64,000 bases of DNA from Hysterium pulicare CBS 123377. Its lineage: Eukaryota > Ascomycota > Dothideomycetes > Hysteriales > Hysteriaceae. How positions within the stretch are numbered: position 1 is the first letter of the stretch; each line of letters begins with the position of its first letter. Where the stretch lies: positions 1 to 64,000 of the forward strand of contig AJFK01000933.1 in NCBI GenBank assembly GCA_000467715.1, in the 5' to 3' direction. Positions 58,411 to 64,000 of the stretch are shown in pieces. The notes under the pieces are model-generated. The model searched no databases, had not been told where the DNA came from, and worked only from the letters and a program-made list of their open reading frames with translations. Both the position numbers and the translations under genes were made by a program.

Positions 58411-61327
58411 ATGGCAGACCAAGAAGAGGACACCAGTTCTTTGCCGCTCCCCGACAGGTTTACTCATAAAAACTGGAAAGTCCGTAAAGAAGGATACGAA
58501 GCCGCCGCCAAAGAATTTGACTTGGCCCAAAGCGAAGCAGATCCTGTTGTGCGGCAGTTTATACAAGATGCGGGTATCTGGAAGGGCGTAGTGGGTGACT
58601 CCAACGTTGCGGCCCAACAAGAAGGGTTGAATGCATTATGTTCGTTTCTTCAGGTAGCAGGGACCCAAGGATGCACGCGGTAAGGATTCTTAATGACAGT
58701 GACGGGAAATTATTTGTTGACAAACATTCGTTGTAGGACGCGGAATATCACAATTACGACCATCGCTGAGAAAGGCCTGCCATCAACAAGACCTGCCGCA
58801 AAACAAAAGGCGCTCGAGGCATTATTACTATACGTTGAGCTTGATAAACCCGATCCAGTAATCGAAGAACTCATCCCCATACTCTCTCACAAGCAACCTA
58901 AACTCATTGCCGCAACACTTTCCGCGTTGACATCGATATATCATGCCTATGGGTGTAAAACAGTCGAACCGAAGCCTGTCCTCAAGGTACTACCAAAAGT
59001 TTTTGGTCACGCGGACAAAAATGTTCGAGCCGAAGCGCAAAATCTAACTGTTGAGTTCTATCGGTGGCTGAAGGACGCCATGAAACCATTGTTTTGGAAC
59101 GATTTGAAGCCAGTCCAACAACAAGATCTGGATAAGTTATTTGAAAAAGTAAAAGACGAACCGCCACCAAAACAAGAACGACTACTTCGATCGCAGCAAG
59201 CGGCCGTGCAGGCTGCTGCAGCATCCGGAGGCGGTGATGATTACGTCGCGGAAGATGATGTTGAAGACGACGAACCTATTGACCTCGGGATAGAGATCGA
59301 GGCCGTGGATGTGTTCCCTGCCGTTCCTAAAGATTTTGGAGAAAGACTTGCCTCATCGAAATGGAAAGATCGAAAAGAGGCTCTAGAAGACCTCCAAAAA
59401 GCTATAAATCATCCAAAAATCAAGGAGGGCCCATTTGACGAACTGTGTCGAGGATTGGCCAAATGCATGAAAGATGCAAACATTGCAGTTGTGTCTACTG
59501 CTGCGAACTGCATTGAACTCTTAGCAACTGGTCTTAAGAGAAGTTTTGCGAAGTACCGTTCCACCGTTATGAATCCGATGATGGAACGCCTAAAAGAGAA
59601 GAAACAGTCCGTTACCGACGCGATAGGAGCTGCGCTAGATGCAGTTTTTGCTTCGACAAGTTTTGCCGACTGTCTAGAAGAAATCTTGGAGTTTTTGAAG
59701 CACAAAAATCCTCAGGTCAAACTAGAGTCAACAAGGTTCCTAATAAGATGTCTCAAGACAACAAGAGAAGCCCCATCGCCTGCGGAAGTTAAATCAATCG
59801 CTGACGCGGCCACGAAACTTCTTACCGAATCTCAAGAAGTACAGCGTTCCGCAGGAGCTGAGGTTTTGGGCACTCTTTGGAAGATCATGGGAGACCGTAT
59901 CATGAACGCCCATCTCGACGGTTTAGACGAAATTCGGAGGAACAAGATCAAAGAATTTTACGAGGCAGCGGAAGTCAAAGCCAAGTACAAACCAAAACCT
60001 GTGGCTCCACCTCCCAAGGCAGCCCCGGCTGCCGGAAAGAAGCCTGTGCCTGGAAAGAGGCCAGCAGGTGGTGTAAAAAGACCAGCACCTGCTGCAGCAC
60101 TTGCTCCCCCACCACAGGAAGAACCGACTGCCCCGTTGGCACCAAAACCAAGCAGCCGACCTGGAGCGTCAAAACTTGCTGCCCCCAAATCAGGACTCAC
60201 TGCCCCTTCCGCAGGTTCAAGACTTGGTTTGAAAAAGCCTGGAAGTGGGATCGCAGCTGCTTCACCTAGACGCCAGGTGGTATCACCACCTCTTGATGAA
60301 GCCCCTCCACTCCAGGCCCCAAAGCTGGGCGGACTCGCACCGGGGCGAGGTCTTGCAGGTAGGCCTTTAGGGAAGCCCGCCGCGGAACAAACAGCTGCCT
60401 CAATGCCTATATCACAAGCATCTGCTGGACTTGGTCTTGTTGAACGCGCTGAATTGGAAGAATTGCGAGCGGAAGTAGAGAGGCTTCGGCGGCAGAACGA
60501 AGAGATTCGTGCTGACCGTACCAAGCTTACCTCGCAGATTTACGAGCTTCAGAATCAAAACGCCCAGCTCATCGAAGACCACACGCGTGATATCCTAACA
60601 ATAAAGGCGAAGGAAACACAGCTAGTGCGAGCCAGGAGCGACTTCGAAGCCGCGGAGCAAACAGTGGAGAACCAGCGAAAAGAAGTTGAGCGACTCAAAC
60701 GCGAACTCAGTCGTCAGGTCCGAGCACCAAGCCCTACACCCCCCGACTATAACGACCATGTCCTCGCCGAGACGAACGGCGCGGGTCGTTTTGCCGATTC
60801 AGGATACAGTGCAGGTATATATGGACGAAACAGGAGTTTTGCTTCTCAACCTACTAGTCCAGGTGGTGAAGGTAAGGAGAACATGATCGACGGTTCCCTT
60901 TCTCGCACCAGCAATAGAGAAGGCAAGCTAAGCCCTCTTCGTCCAGGCACAGGGTCGGCGAAGTCTTCCTTCAGCTCCAACTCGCAATTACGAGGGGGGA
61001 GGGCTAGTCCGGCTGAGACTGCGGCGAGCTTAGGAGGCGCAGGACAGGCGACAAGCGGAGCAGAAAGTTGGAAGAGGGCGGCGGAGGTGACACAGAATTT
61101 GAAGGCTAGAATTGAACTTATGAAGGTAGGTTCCAATTCCCTATTTTAAGGCTTTTGAGCCTAGATCATGCACGAGTATTGCACCGGATGCAACGTATTG
61201 TCGGATTCGCATGACTCAAATTATCAGCGCCCTGCGTTTTCGCCGTCCTCTTTTCTGGGACTCCCAATAGTTCGGTACTGACTTTTCCATGCAGCAAAAG
61301 CAGGGCATTGGAAGACCGCAGCAGTGA
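58411..61327 (+). CDS. stu2: XMAP215/Stu2/Alp14 microtubule polymerase (TOG protein)
   Basis: Three exons (58411-58679, 58737-61125, 61295-61327) encode 896 residues. The family adds tubulin at microtubule plus ends. TOG1 covers about 10-235 (RFTHKNWKVRKEGYEAA, KPKPVLKVLPKVFGHAD) and TOG2 about 305-535 (ASSKWKDRKEALEDLQ, NPQVKLESTRFLIRCLK). A Lys/Pro/Ala-rich basic linker for lattice binding follows (about 540-680). A coiled coil at about 690-790 (ELRAEVERLRRQNEEI) gives the dimer typical of fungal members with two TOGs per chain. The last exon encodes only QKQGIGRPQQ and a stop after a 169-base intron. The start MADQEEDTSS was preferred to upstream ATGs because the TOG1 domain begins shortly after it. 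Confidence 0.94.
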
Positions 61328-62496
61328 GACATGTCTCTCGCTCCACGCGCTCGGGCTGGGTACAGTCGTACAGAAAGCTTCGACTATCTGCGCATCCGCC
61401 CTACTGCACCACGATAAGGCCGCGTAACGTATACTGCAGCTCCCACACCTTACAATACAACATGCCCGAATGCTTTGCATACACATCGACCGACCCATGT
61501 CGGTTGTTTTTTCCATTCCAGGCCTACGGGCCGGGCCTATTGATTTCGGTACAACCCCTGATCCCTCCCGCCTTCCTTCGTTCTAGAAGATCTTCTCTGT
61601 TCCAGGCATTTTTTGACGGCGTTCGGGATGGAAGGTTGTACAATTGTGGCTGGACAAGGCCGCTCCTGGGTGTGTATGATGGCATCGGGTGGGGAAGAAC
61701 GCATTACGCCTGGGATAGTCAGGCAATCCGGAACTAAGATGGACGGAGTTCATTGTTTCCCATTTCTCCTTTGTACGGAGATCACTCATGGCATTGTTTA
61801 ATCTCTATACCTAACTCGTAATCGAACCTGTTTTTGCTTTGGCTTGGATTAATTGATTGGCTTCTGCGTCGTGAGGCTTAACCGCGTGCTTTATTGTCTT
61901 ACCACGCCGCAAATGCTAGGTTGGTGATGCATAGTACCTTACCTAACTCGCAAAGCGTCTTCGTTTCCTTTAGACGGGGATGTAAAACTACCAGTTTCTG
62001 TCTCAATCAACCATGTGGCCCCATTGATCGAATGACATATGCTTCCCTTTCCATCCCACGCTGCCCTTATCGTGGCATGCGATGCTTCACTTGCATTTGC
62101 AAGGCTCAGGATGGCGAAGCGTTACTATTCTTCCTTCAAGGTTTGGCATCGAGACCTGTGTACATTGTCACATACTTTGGTGTTCAGCCCTACGAGACCG
62201 ATCGACATCGATCGACAGCGCTAGCCTACAGGTGGCATGGGGGATCGGCAGGCCTTTCAACGTTGAACAGACCACTTTCACTTGTTCATATATTCAGATG
62301 TAGTGGATGGAAGCAATAGCTGTTCATTATTCTATTTATCCGACCAGCAACCATTTTCTCCAATTATCATCGAATATTTTGATCCGGTACATACATACAC
62401 GTCCTCCAAAACGCCAGGTCCGCCGGAATGACGATCGTTAAAATATTTTCAGAGGTGCTCAAACCCATACTTGGCCGAAGAGGCGAATGCTCTTGC
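61328..62496. other. Convergent 3' region, 1.2 kb
   Basis: This is the space between the stu2 stop (+) and the stop of the Thr/Ser-rich secreted protein (-). Open frames such as 61324-61737 (+) and 61894-62319 (+) lack motifs. No repeat or RNA gene seen. Confidence 0.5.
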
Positions 62497-64000
62497 TTAG
62501 TAGATGATTCCGCCGTGTCTACGGCAGGAGGTGACGAGGGCTGGGGGTGTTGTTTTTGAGTTGATGACGACGCTGTTAAAGACTTCATTAGTATACGCGG
62601 ACTCAGAAAGGGGTGAGAGTAAACATACGTGGTAGTCAGAGTCTTCGTCGTCCAGCTCTTAGCAATGGTGTATTTAGTAGCCGTCTTGGTCGGTGTTGGA
62701 GCGGTAACAGTGACGGGTGGTAGAACTGTCTTGCCGCTCATGACGGTGACAGGAGGTGGGGTCGAGGTCGCTGTGGTAAGTGTGCCAGCTAGACACATGT
62801 CAGCAAGTTGAATCTTTGAACGTACTAAGAGAAGGCGAATGGCTCACTTGTAACAGTTACAGTCGTAGCAGCGGCAGTGCTCGTGCTCGTCGTAGTGACC
62901 CAATCGACTGTATTCGTGTCCGTGACAACAAGTGGTTGTGGGTCAGGAGCTCGGCGATCCAAAGCCGCCAAGCGCTCATCTCTCTCAGCAAGGAACTTCT
63001 TCTTGTCGAACTCGATTCTTGCGTTGGGACCGCGGCGGAACTTGGCCGCTGCGCTCTGCAAGGCAGCTGCTGTGACAACAGTGGGAGTGATTCGAGCCTT
63101 GGGATCGTGACGTGGTTGACGAGTGGGCATGTGGCATGATGCTGTTATCGTCTTGGTCGACTTGACGATTGACAAGGTATAAGAAGTTAGCTTGAGCGTT
63201 AATAGAGTCTTCGTTGTGGTGACTGTGACTCTAGCTGGCGTGATTGTGATTGTTGGCTTGATGGTTGTCGATGGGCTAGTGACCGTTTGCGGGGGAAGGG
63301 TGGTGGTCGTAGTATCGGTTGTCGTTGCGGTTGCATCTACAGGGCTTTAATTAGCTCTGAATGTTGACCATGTATAATTTGTGTATTACTTACTAACGAC
63401 GGGTGTCGTGACGGCAGTGGCAGTTACTAGATTTCTGATTAGCTTGGAAGTGCTTGTTGTAGCCTGAAATATTGGGCTATACCAGTAGGCGTGAACTAGC
63501 ATTGGTATTAGTTTAATGCACTAGGTCATATTGCGTTCAGTACTCACAGTGCTTGTTGATTGTGGTCCAACAGAGAGGTAGAAATCACGTTCGTACGCGA
63601 TCGGATCGCCATCTCCATTGTTACTTATTATAATGAGCGAATAATTCCCCGAGACCAATTGGTTCTTGTCTAATGGGCTACCCAGATGTGAGATCGTGCA
63701 AGCACGTGTGGAAGGTTTTGATTTGGTTACCAAGTGGAGAGCTGGTCTGCATCATCAGGGGTTGTCTGCGTATCAGTGCAAAGCAATTGATCCCCCTCGG
63801 TATCTACAAAGACATTGTTGACAGTGTCGGGATTGCAGCCTAGCAAATTGGTCAATGGAAGTCAAAGTGAGAAGCTATGGTGATTGGCTTACCTTCAAAT
63901 TCGCTGACGAAAGTGAAGGGATCGGATGATAGAGAGTTCTGAAAGAAGGATCCCTTGTCGTAAAAATCCATACCATAGGACACGCAGTCCGCCCAAGCAA
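62497..64000 (-). CDS. Secreted Thr/Ser-rich protein, 3' part (runs off the window)
   Basis: Seven exons lie in the window (64000-63893, 63839-63731, 63677-63548, 63463-63394, 63336-62848, 62788-62629, 62572-62497), giving 380 residues that end in GGIIY. The 5' end is beyond the edge. The visible N-terminal part is a compact Cys-containing domain (ADCVSYGMDFYDKGSFF, SDPFTFVSEFEGCNPD, FVDTEGDQLLCTDT, NYSLIIISNNGDGD) seen in many secreted ascomycete proteins of unknown role. It is followed by long Thr/Val/Pro repeats (TVTTTKTLLTL, TTSTSTAAATTVTV) suited to O-mannosylation. A basic stretch with a dibasic site (ALDRRAPDP) could be cut by a Kex2-type protease. All six junctions keep frame. A wall or extracellular location is inferred. 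Confidence 0.78.

Noticed and set aside
1-64000. Biosynthetic gene cluster, CRISPR array, rRNA, or transposon
   Set aside because: No polyketide, peptide or terpene synthase, no spaced repeats, no rRNA sequence and no transposase or reverse transcriptase motif were found.

Overview
The window is nuclear DNA of a filamentous ascomycete (Pezizomycotina). Introns are short (about 46-225 bases) with GTRNGT donors and CTAAC-type branch sites. Genes are dense on both strands. The genes are fungal (Mrp10, Cdc24, Pac1/NudF, a Nup98-96 precursor, a PDR-type ABC transporter) and include a mitochondrial calcium uniporter, which baker's yeast lacks. A placement in Leotiomycetes is only a guess. I see no transposon, rRNA, tRNA or CRISPR array. 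I find 21 protein-coding genes; 20 can be read from start to stop and the last runs off the right edge. All gene models come from joining exons by eye with a frame check at each junction.

Left third (1-24000): a cytosolic-type cytochrome c peroxidase (+); a HeLo-like/ankyrin protein (-); a Cys-rich single-pass surface protein (-); a small three-exon Mrp10 (-); a long disordered nuclear protein (+); a GNAT acetyltransferase (-); an NRAMP metal transporter (-); and Cdc24, the Cdc42 exchange factor (-).

Middle (24000-46000): an F-box/WD40 ubiquitin-ligase receptor (+); a full PDR/ABCG drug transporter (+); a Ser/Thr-rich membrane protein (-); a beta-carbonic anhydrase (+); an F-box-like protein with a sharp strand-composition switch (+); a coiled-coil orphan (-); the 51-kDa flavoprotein of complex I (+); and a centrin (-).

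Right third (46000-64000): a Nup98-Nup96 precursor (+) followed by a perfect 34-base palindrome; a mitochondrial calcium uniporter with the WDVMEP pore motif (-); Pac1/NudF (LIS1) (-); a Stu2/XMAP215 TOG protein (+); and the 3' part of a secreted Thr/Ser-rich protein (-).

No operon-like or biosynthetic cluster logic is visible. Several neighbours serve nuclear division and polarity (Cdc24, centrin, Nup98-96, Pac1, Stu2) and several serve mitochondria (Mrp10, complex I 51 kDa, the uniporter). The locus nearest to an unusual system is the HeLo-like/ankyrin protein, whose N-terminus belongs to fungal NLR-type immune proteins but which has no NTPase domain.
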